A DNA stretch of 60,370 nt, from the NCBI GenBank assembly GCA_035541895.1, contig DATKMK010000031.1, positions 1-60,370 of the forward strand, read 5' to 3'. Of this stretch, positions 39,995-48,322 are shown one piece after another. The notes beneath the pieces were generated by a model. The model was not told the origin of the DNA. It searched no databases and saw only the letters and a list, made by a program, of their open reading frames with translations. The first letter of the stretch is position 1; each line of letters begins with the position of its first letter. Both the position numbers and the translations under genes were made by a program. The stretch comes from DATKMK01 sp035541895 (GTDB lineage: Bacteria; Desulfobacterota; Binatia; HRBIN30; JACQVA1).

Positions 39995-41911
39995 TTATTT
40001 CGTCGGCGACTTCGTCTCCGATTCGTGTCCGTGTTCCTCCGGCAAACGTTCGAGCACGCGTTGGTTCGGCGGATGACCGTCCCACCAGGTCCAGTCCATC
40101 GGATAGACGTCGGGATCGAAGACGACCCAATAGAAATGCCAGACGAGGATGGCGAGCGACGCCAGGATCGCCTCGTAGAAGTGCACCGCGGTGGCGACGT
40201 CGGGAACCCAGCCGGGCAGATACTGCAACGTCAGGTTGGAGAACCACAACGCGAATCCGGTCACGGTCATCACCACCGAGCCCCACATGAACGCGAGGTA
40301 CTCGGCCTTCTCGGCGTAGTTGAAGGTCGTTCCACTGTGTGGCGGCGTGCGCCGCAAGCGCGCGTAGTACGCCAGCGTACCGAAGAGGAACTTGGCGTCG
40401 TGGAGCGACGGGATCATGCCGAAGACGATGCAGCTTCGCAGTCGCCGGCTAACCAGTAGTTGTCCGATGTGCCACACCAGCGCGACGACCATCACGATCG
40501 CAGCGACTCGGTGCGTGAGGCCGCGGAGACCGAGCGGGCCCTCCCAGTAGACCAGCGGGGTTGCCCACCAGCTTTCGGGATACTTCAGTGCGAAGCCGGT
40601 GTAGACCAGCAGCGAGAAGCTCGTCATCGTCAGGCCGTGCTGCCAGCGCAGCGAGCGGGTCATGCGTTCGGGCTGTCCGGGCGGCACCGGCGGTGGGCCG
40701 GTGCGCGGGCGCCGAATCTTCGTGGAAAAGTCGAGCGCGTTGTGCACGAACATCCCGCCGATGGTGAGGGTGATCAACCATACGTAGATCCAGCGCACCC
40801 ACCCGGCGATCCATGTGCCCGTGGCGTTGCTCGATCCGTGCACCGACCCGATAGTAAAGCGCGCGCCCGCGCCCGGATGACACTTGCCGCAGGTGGCGGC
40901 GAGGTTCGCCGGGTTGATCGACGACTTCGGATCGGATGAGCGACGAATGTCGTGCACCCCGTGACAGCTCGCGCAGTTGGCGACCGTAGTCTTTCCGGAG
41001 CGCGCCGCTAGGCCGTGGTAGCTGTCACGAAAGGCCGAGACCTTCTCCGCGTCGAAGCCGTACTTTTCGCTCAAGCGCCAGCTCGAGTGACAGCGGCCGC
41101 AGGTTTCGGTTGCAACTTTGGTTGCGGAGACCGGCGACGACTTGTCTGCCGGGCTGAGAATGCGGTGCTCGCCATGGCAATCGGTACACACCGGGGAGTC
41201 GTTGACGCCGCGCGCCAGGGCTTCGCCGTGGACACTCTCGCGGTAGGTCGCGAGAATCTCGGCGTGGCACTTGCCGCACGTCTCCGGGACGTTGGCGCGC
41301 AGAATGGTCGAGCGCGGGTCTGTGTTGCTCAAGATGTTGTGCGAGCCATGGCAGTCGGAGCACACCGCCGCGTGCTTGCCCTGAGCCACCGCACGCGCAT
41401 GCGCGCTTTGGAGATAGGCTTCGGCCGGTTGCACGACCGGGATCCGAAACTTCTCGGCCAACGCGGCGTTGGCGTGGCAGTGCGCGCAGGTTGCGGCGAG
41501 ATGAGAGAAGTGGACCGGCGACGCCGGGTCGGTGTGCGGCACCACCTCGTGAATGTTGCCGTGGCAGTCACCGCAAACCGCCGCCTCGGTGAATCCGCTT
41601 GCACGCGCCTTGCCGTGCACGCTTTCGTTGTACGCGCTCACCGCGTCGCTATGGCAGATCGCGCAGGTCTGCAGGTCGACTTTCTTGAGTTTGTCCTCGT
41701 GTGGAATCGCGGTCGCGTCGGTATGGCACGTAACGCACGTCAGCGACCCGTGCGTCGACGCGGCAAAGTGTTCCGCGTTGACCACGAGTGAACGGCCATC
41801 GGGGCCGGCGAACCCCTCCATACCGTGACACGTCATGCAGGCGTCGTTGTCGAGGTCGTCGGCGACCGCCGGAGTGGCGGCAAAGAGGAGAACGAGCAGA
41901 AGGACCGTCAT
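39995..41911 (-). CDS. 11-heme cytochrome c fused to a membrane b-type cytochrome domain
   Basis: 638 residues from ATG 41911, with AAGGAG eight bases upstream (GTG 41920 is too close). A signal peptide (LLLVLLFAATPAVA) leads a periplasmic region with eleven CxxCH motifs (CMTCH, CVTCH, CAICH, CGDCH, CAHCH, CSDCH, CGKCH, CTDCH, CGRCH, CASCH, CGKCH). The C-terminal ~280 residues have five or so membrane helices (e.g. WIYVWLITLTIGGMFVHNAL, LTHRVAAIVMVVALVWHIGQLL, FYEAILASLAILVWHFYWVV) with paired His residues for b hemes. The layout recalls CbcL-like quinone-linked proteins of Geobacter. It would pass electrons between the quinone pool and the multiheme chain. Direction is unknown. Confidence 0.88.
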   Translation of the reverse strand: MTVLLLVLLFAATPAVADDLDNDACMTCHGMEGFAGPDGRSLVVNAEHFAASTHGSLTCVTCHTDATAIPHEDKLKKVDLQTCAICHSDAVSAYNESVHGKARASGFTEAAVCGDCHGNIHEVVPHTDPASPVHFSHLAATCAHCHANAALAEKFRIPVVQPAEAYLQSAHARAVAQGKHAAVCSDCHGSHNILSNTDPRSTILRANVPETCGKCHAEILATYRESVHGEALARGVNDSPVCTDCHGEHRILSPADKSSPVSATKVATETCGRCHSSWRLSEKYGFDAEKVSAFRDSYHGLAARSGKTTVANCASCHGVHDIRRSSDPKSSINPANLAATCGKCHPGAGARFTIGSVHGSSNATGTWIAGWVRWIYVWLITLTIGGMFVHNALDFSTKIRRPRTGPPPVPPGQPERMTRSLRWQHGLTMTSFSLLVYTGFALKYPESWWATPLVYWEGPLGLRGLTHRVAAIVMVVALVWHIGQLLVSRRLRSCIVFGMIPSLHDAKFLFGTLAYYARLRRTPPHSGTTFNYAEKAEYLAFMWGSVVMTVTGFALWFSNLTLQYLPGWVPDVATAVHFYEAILASLAILVWHFYWVVFDPDVYPMDWTWWDGHPPNQRVLERLPEEHGHESETKSPTK

Positions 41912-41926
41912 GGTCCACACTCCTTC

Positions 41927-43750
41927 CTAGGAGCTGGTGTGGCACATTGCGCAATTGGCCCCGTCCGGCATCGAGCCGTCGGCGGCCAACACATCGCTCC
42001 CGTGACAGGTGCTGCAGAACTCGTGGCCGAACTTCGGCACCGCCGTCGCCGAGCGGGCGAACTCACGGTGCGGCTTATCGGCCACCCCTTGATGACACAT
42101 CTCGCAATCCAAACCCGCCGCAATGTGCTTTTCGTGTGGGAAGGTAACCTGGTCCGATACGGTCCCGAGATCGGCGGTGTGACACGTGAGGCATTGCTCG
42201 GATGTCACGCCCGCCATCGATCGCTTGGTGCGCTCATGACACGTGGTGCAGTCGCTCGCGGTTAGCTTCATCGTCCCATGATGATCCTGATCACCATGGC
42301 AACTCGTGCACCGCAGCCGGGCGGTCATGATGTGCGGCTGATGCGCGAATTGTCGATCGAAGGCGGGACCGGACTGGTACTCGATGCCGAAATGGCACTT
42401 GAGACACGCGATCTGGTACGGCGCCTCCATCCACGGACGCGCGAGCGGCTGACGGCCGGCGGCGGCCAATGCCGCGACAATATCTTGATGCGACTTTTCG
42501 ATCAGACTCACCGCGTAGCTGGGATTGTGGATCGGCTTGCCCGCTTCGAGGAAGGCAATGTTCTGGCGCGCCGCGGCCAAGTTGCTCGCGGCATCACCGT
42601 CGACGCCGGAAAGTGCGTCCGTCGCTGCCTTCAGTTCCGCGCGCACGCCGTCGAATCGGTACTGCAGGCCCGTCTTCCAACCCCGGTAGATGGTGAGATA
42701 CGCCGGCCCGTGACACTTCATGCAACTCACCTCGTCGGCGGTGGCGGTATCGCCTTGCTGGCGATTGTGACAGGCCTCGCAGCGAATGCCCGCGAGGTAC
42801 ATCGGCGCCGGCTGCGGCTGAACGCCCTGGCCGCCGATGCCGCGGTAGAGTTCCCGCACGCCGGCGTGGCCCGCTCCGGAGCTGTGACAACTGCGGCATT
42901 CGGTCGCCAAGGCCTCCTCGCGCGCCGGGATCTTGTGACGAATCTCGATGTGGCAGTTGAGGCATTCGACTTTGTGGTCGGTGACGTGCGTGCGGTGGAG
43001 GAACTCGGTTTCGCCGTATCGGTTCAACCGCGCGGTGTCGTTGTGGCAGGTGAAGCAGCGCTCGCGCGGCACCTCGCCTTCGCCCTTCACGACGCCTTCG
43101 TGGCACGACATGCAGTTCATGCCGTAGCGCTTGACGTCGGCATGGTTGAACGACAACCCGGCGGTGGTGATCGTCTTTTCGGGGATGGCATGACAGAGCG
43201 TGCAGCGCGCGGTTTCGGTGTTGAGGGTGACGCCTTTGAAATGGCAGAGGAAGCAGGTGCTCGCGGTGACCGCGATGTGACTCCCTTGCACGATTTGGGA
43301 GTGGCAACTGGTGCAGCGGAGTTGTTTCTGGCGCCGCAGCTCGGTCAGATGCGGCTGATGATCGAACAGGACGCCCTTGTAGACCTCGCGGCCGAGCAGG
43401 ACGCGCTTGACGTGACAGCCGCTGCGCAAACAGCTCTTATCGTCGACCTCGGTCCACGGATTTGTCGAGTAGGTTCCGGTGAAGTACCGCGCGACCATCG
43501 ACAGCGCCTCGTACTTCTTGCGAACCTCGGACTCGATGCCAGGCGGGATGTGGCACTCGACGCATGCGATCTGGTTGTGCGTCGACGTCTTCCACGACTC
43601 GTAGTACGGGCGCATGTTGTGGCAGGTGCCGCAGAAGCGCGGCTGCGAGGTCACCTCGACGGCGAGAAAGGTGAACGCCGCGCCGCCCGGGATCAGCACG
43701 ACCAACGCGACCGCCGCGCGTTTGAGCCAGGTCGTTATTCGCTCGCGCAT
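41927..43750 (-). CDS. NapC/NirT-type multiheme cytochrome c, 19 heme motifs
   Basis: 607 residues from ATG 43750 (a GTG at 43756 also fits). One N-terminal membrane anchor (AAVALVVLIPGGAAFTFLAV) is followed by FCGTCHNMRPYYESW, the quinol-side heme of NapC/NrfH. I count 18 CxxCH motifs plus one CLRSGCH (CX4CH), spread to the C-terminus. The protein faces the periplasm. A NapC anchor extended by many hemes is suitable for moving electrons from quinol over a distance. It sits 15 bases upstream of the 11-heme gene and 21 after the 9-heme gene. Homologues of this size exist but are rarely characterised. Confidence 0.88.
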   Translation of the reverse strand: MRERITTWLKRAAVALVVLIPGGAAFTFLAVEVTSQPRFCGTCHNMRPYYESWKTSTHNQIACVECHIPPGIESEVRKKYEALSMVARYFTGTYSTNPWTEVDDKSCLRSGCHVKRVLLGREVYKGVLFDHQPHLTELRRQKQLRCTSCHSQIVQGSHIAVTASTCFLCHFKGVTLNTETARCTLCHAIPEKTITTAGLSFNHADVKRYGMNCMSCHEGVVKGEGEVPRERCFTCHNDTARLNRYGETEFLHRTHVTDHKVECLNCHIEIRHKIPAREEALATECRSCHSSGAGHAGVRELYRGIGGQGVQPQPAPMYLAGIRCEACHNRQQGDTATADEVSCMKCHGPAYLTIYRGWKTGLQYRFDGVRAELKAATDALSGVDGDAASNLAAARQNIAFLEAGKPIHNPSYAVSLIEKSHQDIVAALAAAGRQPLARPWMEAPYQIACLKCHFGIEYQSGPAFDRQFAHQPHIMTARLRCTSCHGDQDHHGTMKLTASDCTTCHERTKRSMAGVTSEQCLTCHTADLGTVSDQVTFPHEKHIAAGLDCEMCHQGVADKPHREFARSATAVPKFGHEFCSTCHGSDVLAADGSMPDGANCAMCHTSS

Positions 43751-43771
43751 AAGCACCGGATCGCATGGTCG

Positions 43772-44974
43772 CTACGAGTCGGGGGCCGCTCCTCGGCGGC
43801 GCGCCCGTTCCCGCCGATAGAGGTACGTCACGCCCATCGCCAGCAAGATGAAGATCCACGCAAGGGCGAGGAAGAGGTAGTGAATCTGCCGCTCCTGCGA
43901 CGCGCCGTGGACTGCGCTCTGGACCTCTTCACTGATCGAGCGGGCCGAACGGGTGAGATCGCCGACCCGGTCGAGAGCGAGCGCGTGCTGAACCGGCAAC
44001 GCTTCGCGGAAGTACGCCCAGCCTTGATTGAGTCGGGGTTGCAGTCGGACGATCAGCGGTGACATGCGTTGCTCGCGCACGATGTCGGCGTCGGCGGTTT
44101 GCAGCGCATCGTTGGCTTGGCTCAAAACCGTCTTCAATTTTTGCGCGACAGTGAATCCCGGCGTGTCGGCCGCGTGACACGCGGGGCAGGCGGTGTCGAA
44201 CAAGGTCAAGTCGGGTTCGGCCGTGTCGTGATAGCCGTGACAACTCACGCACTCGGAGAGCTTGCCTTCGTCCGCCGCTTTCCCGTGCGGCCCTTGGTCG
44301 AGGTACTGGGCGGTGCGCGCGTGGCAGTGGCCGCAGACGGTGCGGATCGTTCCCATCTGCGGCGCGACTGCGCCGTGCGCGCCGTGGCAGGTGACGCAGC
44401 TCGGCGCGGCGGGATGCTCTTCGACCAGCAGCGCCACGCCATGGACGCTGCGCTTGAATTTCTCGACTTGATCGGTTGGGAGCTTGTAGGGGGCCATCAA
44501 CGTCGCGTCGGCGTGGCAGCGACCGCAGGTGTCGGGAATGTTGCGCGCCGCCACCGGGCTGGTCGGCTCGTCGCGCGGCACGATGCGGTGCGCGCTGTGA
44601 CAGTCCGAGCACACGGCGACCTTATCGTCGCCTTGCTGTAACAAGACGCCGTGACGTGATTGCTGGTACTGCGCGTACTGGTCGGTTTGCAGATGATACG
44701 GCTGCATGCGGTTGGTGTCGGCGTGACACGACGCGCACAGCGCCGGAATGTTCTTGCGCAACGGCTTGCCGATGTATTGCTTGGCGACGGCGTGCGCTTC
44801 TTGGCTGACGATCGACGGATCGCCTCCGTGGCAGGCGGTGCAGCTAAAGTGCTTGGCGTGGATGCTCTGATCGTAGTCGGTCTTCACGTCGGGATGACAC
44901 GTGACGCAAGACTCCTCTGCGTGCGCCGGTGCGGCGCCGATCATGAGTAGTGCGGTGAGCAGCCAACGGAGCAT
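43772..44974 (-). CDS. 9-heme cytochrome c with C-terminal membrane anchor
   Basis: 400 residues. A signal peptide (LLTALLMIGAAPAHA) is followed by nine CxxCH motifs (CVTCH, CTACH, CASCH, CSDCH, CGRCH, CVTCH, CGHCH, CVSCH, CPACH), a helical region with few aromatic residues and a membrane helix near the end (YLFLALAWIFILLAMGVTYLY). The final basic tail (RRERARRRG) should be cytoplasmic. In place of cytochrome c1, it likely takes electrons from the Rieske protein. It starts five bases after the cytochrome b gene. Confidence 0.88.
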   Translation of the reverse strand: MLRWLLTALLMIGAAPAHAEESCVTCHPDVKTDYDQSIHAKHFSCTACHGGDPSIVSQEAHAVAKQYIGKPLRKNIPALCASCHADTNRMQPYHLQTDQYAQYQQSRHGVLLQQGDDKVAVCSDCHSAHRIVPRDEPTSPVAARNIPDTCGRCHADATLMAPYKLPTDQVEKFKRSVHGVALLVEEHPAAPSCVTCHGAHGAVAPQMGTIRTVCGHCHARTAQYLDQGPHGKAADEGKLSECVSCHGYHDTAEPDLTLFDTACPACHAADTPGFTVAQKLKTVLSQANDALQTADADIVREQRMSPLIVRLQPRLNQGWAYFREALPVQHALALDRVGDLTRSARSISEEVQSAVHGASQERQIHYLFLALAWIFILLAMGVTYLYRRERARRRGAAPDS

Positions 44975-44978
44975 GCAG

Positions 44979-46031
44979 TCACGAGAGGTATTGGCGGACG
45001 GCGAAAAAGATCCACGCCGCAACGGTGGCGAGACCAAGCAGCCAGCGAACCACGCGCCGGGTGCTTGAATCGATGCCGCGATCAATGAAGGGGACGAACA
45101 GCGTGAGCAGGAACAGCATGAATACCGCGACTGCGGCCGTGGTCCCCGAGAGACTGCGGAGCAGCGGTCGCGCCGGCAGCAAGTACCAGCGCGGCTGGAC
45201 CCCGGCCAGCGGGGCGAGCGGGTCGGCGGGTCCCAGCAGGGGCGGCGGATACAGAGTCGCCAACGAAACCAGGACGCCGAGGGTGAGCATGAAGACCATC
45301 AAAACAGTCAACAGCACGTCCGCGGCCACACGTGGATGTGCCCGCGAGAGAGTCGGAGATAGCGCCGGCCCGTTTATGTTGGTTTGCCACACCGCTAGAA
45401 GGTGTGCGCCCAAGAGGACCATGGCGATGACTGGAAGAATGCCGACGTGGACCGCGTAGAAGCGCAGCAACACTTCTTGGCCGAGATCCCAGCCGCCCCA
45501 AAATAGATTGAGGAGCAGGCCGCCGAGCCATGGGATCGCGGCGATGGTCTGTCGCGACGAGTCGACGCTCCAGTACGCAAACTGGTCCCACGGCAGCAAC
45601 GTGCCGGTGAAGCCGAAGGCAAGGAGCACCACGAGCACCAGCACGCCAGACATCCAACTCACTTGGGCCGGTGCGTGATACGCGCGCGCAAAGTAGGTGC
45701 GGATCAGATGGAGGAAGGCGGTGATGAGGAGCAGGTCCGAACTCCACCAATGCAGCGCCCGCACCAACCAGCCGAAGCGGATCTCATCGACGATGATCTG
45801 CATGCTGTAGTGGGCGCCGTCGGCCGACGGCTGGTAGTACACCATCAGCAGCAGTCCGGTGACGATCTGAACGCAAAAGAAGAAGAACGCCAACGCACCG
45901 AGAATGCGCCACGGATTGACCCGCGTCGCGACCGGCCGATCGAGTTCGCCGCGAACGATGTCGGCGAGCGGACCGAAAAACGACGGCGTGCTAGATGCGT
46001 CGTTCTTGTCCGCGCGAGGCATAGACGTCAT
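44979..46031 (-). CDS. Cytochrome b of a Rieske/cytochrome b complex (b6-type spacing)
   Basis: 350 residues with eight or so membrane helices. The b-heme ligands are His94, His108, His195 and His210; the spacing 14 and 15 is that of cytochrome b6 rather than mitochondrial b. The C-terminal part is equivalent to subunit IV, fused on one chain. The Qo motif PEWY is replaced by PRWY (QPRWYLLPA). It oxidises quinol in the inner membrane and sends one electron to the Rieske protein. Its start overlaps the Rieske gene by 41 bases. An alternative ATG at 46022 exists. Confidence 0.92.
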   Translation of the reverse strand: MTSMPRADKNDASSTPSFFGPLADIVRGELDRPVATRVNPWRILGALAFFFFCVQIVTGLLLMVYYQPSADGAHYSMQIIVDEIRFGWLVRALHWWSSDLLLITAFLHLIRTYFARAYHAPAQVSWMSGVLVLVVLLAFGFTGTLLPWDQFAYWSVDSSRQTIAAIPWLGGLLLNLFWGGWDLGQEVLLRFYAVHVGILPVIAMVLLGAHLLAVWQTNINGPALSPTLSRAHPRVAADVLLTVLMVFMLTLGVLVSLATLYPPPLLGPADPLAPLAGVQPRWYLLPARPLLRSLSGTTAAVAVFMLFLLTLFVPFIDRGIDSSTRRVVRWLLGLATVAAWIFFAVRQYLS

Positions 46032-46446
46032 CGCCCACCAGCGCTACGTGAAAGTGCGTCAACGGCCGGCGCGGCAGCCCCGCGACCACATTGCCGCGCT
46101 CGTCAAAGCGGCCGTCATGGCAGGGGCAGTTGAACAGCCGTCGCTTGTCGTCCCATTTGGTGGTGCATCCCTTGTGCGTGCACACGGCAGACATGGCGAC
46201 GAAGCCTTGCGCCAGATGCACCACCCACACCGGCTCTTCGTTCACCAGGGTGAGCTTGCCCGATCCCAGCGGGATGTCGGCGGCCTTCGCGACCTTGACG
46301 CGTTGGGGTCCCAGGCTGGATCGAACCTCGCCCGGAGCGAACAAGTACGCGGCGATGGTGCCGATGATGCTCGCCGCACCGGCGAGCAGGGTTCCGCCGA
46401 GCAAACGGCCGAGAAAGGACCGTCGACTAGTCTCTGGATTGATCAT
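45991..46446 (-). CDS. Rieske iron-sulfur protein of a cytochrome bc-type complex
   Basis: 151 residues from ATG 46446. An N-terminal Tat-like RR segment (TSRRSFLGRL) and anchor (LLAGAASIIGTIAAYLF) precede the Rieske domain. Cluster ligands are Cys89 and His91 in CTHKGC and Cys107 and His110 in CPCHDG; the disulfide is Cys94-Cys109. Receives electrons from quinol at cytochrome b, with which it overlaps by 41 bases. It is the first gene of the multiheme operon. Confidence 0.94.
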   Translation of the reverse strand: MINPETSRRSFLGRLLGGTLLAGAASIIGTIAAYLFAPGEVRSSLGPQRVKVAKAADIPLGSGKLTLVNEEPVWVVHLAQGFVAMSAVCTHKGCTTKWDDKRRLFNCPCHDGRFDERGNVVAGLPRRPLTHFHVALVGDDVYASRGQERRI

Positions 46447-46795
46447 GAGGATGACCGCGTCACGTCGCCGATCGTTGCGCAACGAGAATCGATGTGATCC
46501 GCCGCACCGATTCCGTCTGGATCACCCTGCTGAGTTGCTGCAACACCATTGCGACCTCCCGCGGCTCGGCGGTCTCTCTCTGCGGAGCCACCGCGCCAGA
46601 TATCGAGCAGTTGGTGTGCCACGCCGGCTTGAAGCGTCGCTTGTAAGCGATGCTGTTCGCCGAGGTGCCGCGATTATTAGGCGCGAGAATTGTCGAAGTG
46701 ATCCATCGCACCCGGCCGATCGCTCACCTGACGTCAAGCCGCTTCCGAAACTGAAGGTACTTCTATCACCGCCGAGTATAGTGATCCAACCTGCC
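46447..46795 (-). promoter_or_regulatory. Operon promoter region with a candidate sigma-54 (-24/-12) promoter
   Basis: No gene found here. On the minus strand, TGGCACACCAACTGC (46621 to 46607) fits the sigma-54 consensus TGGCAC-N5-TTGC with the GG and GC elements at correct spacing and only one departure (C for T). Transcription would begin near 46596, giving a ~150-base leader before the Rieske start. The sigma-54 activator encoded at 48323 is 1.7 kb away. This is by-eye consensus matching. Confidence 0.55.
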
Positions 46796-47539
46796 CTACT
46801 GCGCGGTTTCCTTGGCCGCAGCCTGCAGCTCCATGTCGACCGCGGCGGTCTTGCCCGACTCAATTACCACCTGGCCGTCGACGCTGCCGAGCAGTTCATG
46901 CCAGACGCGCAGGGTGTACGTCCCCGGTGGAATGTCCTCGATTCGGAATTGTCCGGTTTCATCTGTCACGGCGTGATAGGGATGCTCGGTCACATAAATG
47001 TAGCCGTGCATCCAGGTGTGACGGACGTTGCAATTCAAGTGGACCAGGCCAGGTTCGATGAGCGTGCGGCGGACAGTACGCCCTTTGGGAATCGCAACGT
47101 TGAAGAGCGTGCGCGAGTCCAGCACCGCATGGGCGTCGTGGATGAACGGGTCGCTGTTGTGCAATTCGACTTGCTGTCCGGCGCTGGCGGTGAGTACGTG
47201 CGGAACGAACGCGCACTTCAAATTGTCGATGGTGACCGGCTGAGAACGTGGCACCGCCTTTCCGGTGCGCACATCGACTAGAAACACCGCGGCGTTGCGC
47301 AGCGCGCCGTTGGCTCCGACCAACAGCCGTTCGTCCGGCAGCGTCTCGCCGCAGGTCTCGTGCTCCTTGAAGACCGGCTGCGGCGGCAGCTTGGGCACAT
47401 CGCCGCTCACGCGGACGGTGCCTCGGATCGCTCCACCGTCCAGCACGACAATCTCACGATACTCGGCGGCGGCAGGCCCCATTGTCATCAGTAGCGTAAG
47501 CGCCGCGAGGAATGTTGGTCGACTGAGGGTGGTCGTCAT
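46796..47539 (-). CDS. Cupredoxin-like protein with carboxypeptidase-regulatory-like domain
   Basis: 247 residues from ATG 47539. Signal peptide (AALTLLMTMGPAAA). The middle carries His-rich LHNSDPFIHDAHAV and then LNCNVRHTWMHGY, a C-x3-H-x2-M arrangement like type 1 copper sites (amicyanin has C-x2-H-x2-M). The last ~70 residues (EHPYHAVTDETGQFRIEDIP, ending RVWHELLG) are a beta-sandwich of CarboxypepD_reg type. Likely a periplasmic electron-carrying or copper-binding protein. It lies 349 bases upstream of the Rieske gene on the same strand, so it may share function but not transcript start. Confidence 0.75.
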   Translation of the reverse strand: MTTTLSRPTFLAALTLLMTMGPAAAEYREIVVLDGGAIRGTVRVSGDVPKLPPQPVFKEHETCGETLPDERLLVGANGALRNAAVFLVDVRTGKAVPRSQPVTIDNLKCAFVPHVLTASAGQQVELHNSDPFIHDAHAVLDSRTLFNVAIPKGRTVRRTLIEPGLVHLNCNVRHTWMHGYIYVTEHPYHAVTDETGQFRIEDIPPGTYTLRVWHELLGSVDGQVVIESGKTAAVDMELQAAAKETAQ

Positions 47540-47561
47540 ACGGCTTCCTCCTTGTCCACAC

Positions 47562-47573
47562 GCCCGATCGGGC
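47562..47573. promoter_or_regulatory. Palindrome GCCCGATCGGGC in a divergent intergenic region
   Basis: Perfect 12-base palindrome 23 bases from the cupredoxin gene start, between it and the CBS gene at 47823 on the other strand. A candidate operator for either. No other structure stands out in 47540-47822 except a TTGACA at 47667-47672, which could be a -35 box for the plus strand. Confidence 0.35.
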
Positions 47574-47822
47574 ACACATCAAAAATGCCGCCACCGTCGG
47601 CCCGGTTAGATGTCGCTTGTCAGCACGGTACCTGACCGCTGGTCTTTCTCAAACCGAGCCGGTCGGTTGACACATCCTTCCCAAGCTTGAGAATGAATTT
47701 GGAGGGCGACCCGATCGGCGAACCAATCGGCTCGAACGCGCGTGACGCAGCGGCCTCGCGCAACTTCAGTCGCTCGCGGCACGCAACTTGGTTACGGTTA
47801 CGAGGCGGAGGACGATATTGTC

Positions 47823-48278
47823 ATGATGACCGTTCGCGACCTGATGGAGACCGAAGTAGTCACTTTGAATTCGACCGACAATCTCAGCCTGGCCGACGAC
47901 ATTATGCGGCTCGGCCGCATCCGCCATCTGCCGGTCGTCTCCGGCAAACGTTTGGTTGGTATCGTCTCGCAACGGGATTTGTTCCGCGCGGCGATCTCGT
48001 CAGTCCTCCGATTGCGTCCGAAGGCCGAACGTGACTGGCTGCTCAAGATTCATGTCTCGGAGGTGATGACCCACCCGGTTGCCACGGTCGCGCCCGACAG
48101 CTCGGTCCGTTCCGCCGCGACGCTGATGATCGACAAACAAATCGGGTGTCTGCCGGTGGTCGAAGGCAGCGATCTCGTCGGGCTGCTGACGGAATCCGCG
48201 TGTATGCGCTACCTTTGCCGCTTGCTCGATCTCTCCGATGTCAAATCGCACCTGCCCGAGGTGTCCGAGCCCGATTAG
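47823..48278 (+). CDS. CBS-domain-pair protein
   Basis: 151 residues from ATG 47823 (GGAGG upstream; an in-frame extension to 47742 is possible). Two CBS modules: VRDLMETEVVTLNSTDNLSL with RHLPVVSGKRLVGIVSQRDL, and VSEVMTHPVATVAPDSSV with GCLPVVEGSDLVGLLTES. Such pairs bind adenine nucleotides and sense energy state. No catalytic domain attached. It lies 44 bases ahead of the NtrC-type regulator. Confidence 0.9.
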   Translation: MMTVRDLMETEVVTLNSTDNLSLADDIMRLGRIRHLPVVSGKRLVGIVSQRDLFRAAISSVLRLRPKAERDWLLKIHVSEVMTHPVATVAPDSSVRSAATLMIDKQIGCLPVVEGSDLVGLLTESACMRYLCRLLDLSDVKSHLPEVSEPD

Positions 48279-48322
48279 TTGGCTGCGTTGCAGCCACGTG
48301 AGGAGTTTCCTAGTATCGCGGC

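Noticed and set aside
42278..44062. A 594-codon plus-strand frame across the multiheme genes
   Set aside because: The opposite strand carries 18 CxxCH motifs and a CX4CH in order; the plus-strand frame has no motif.
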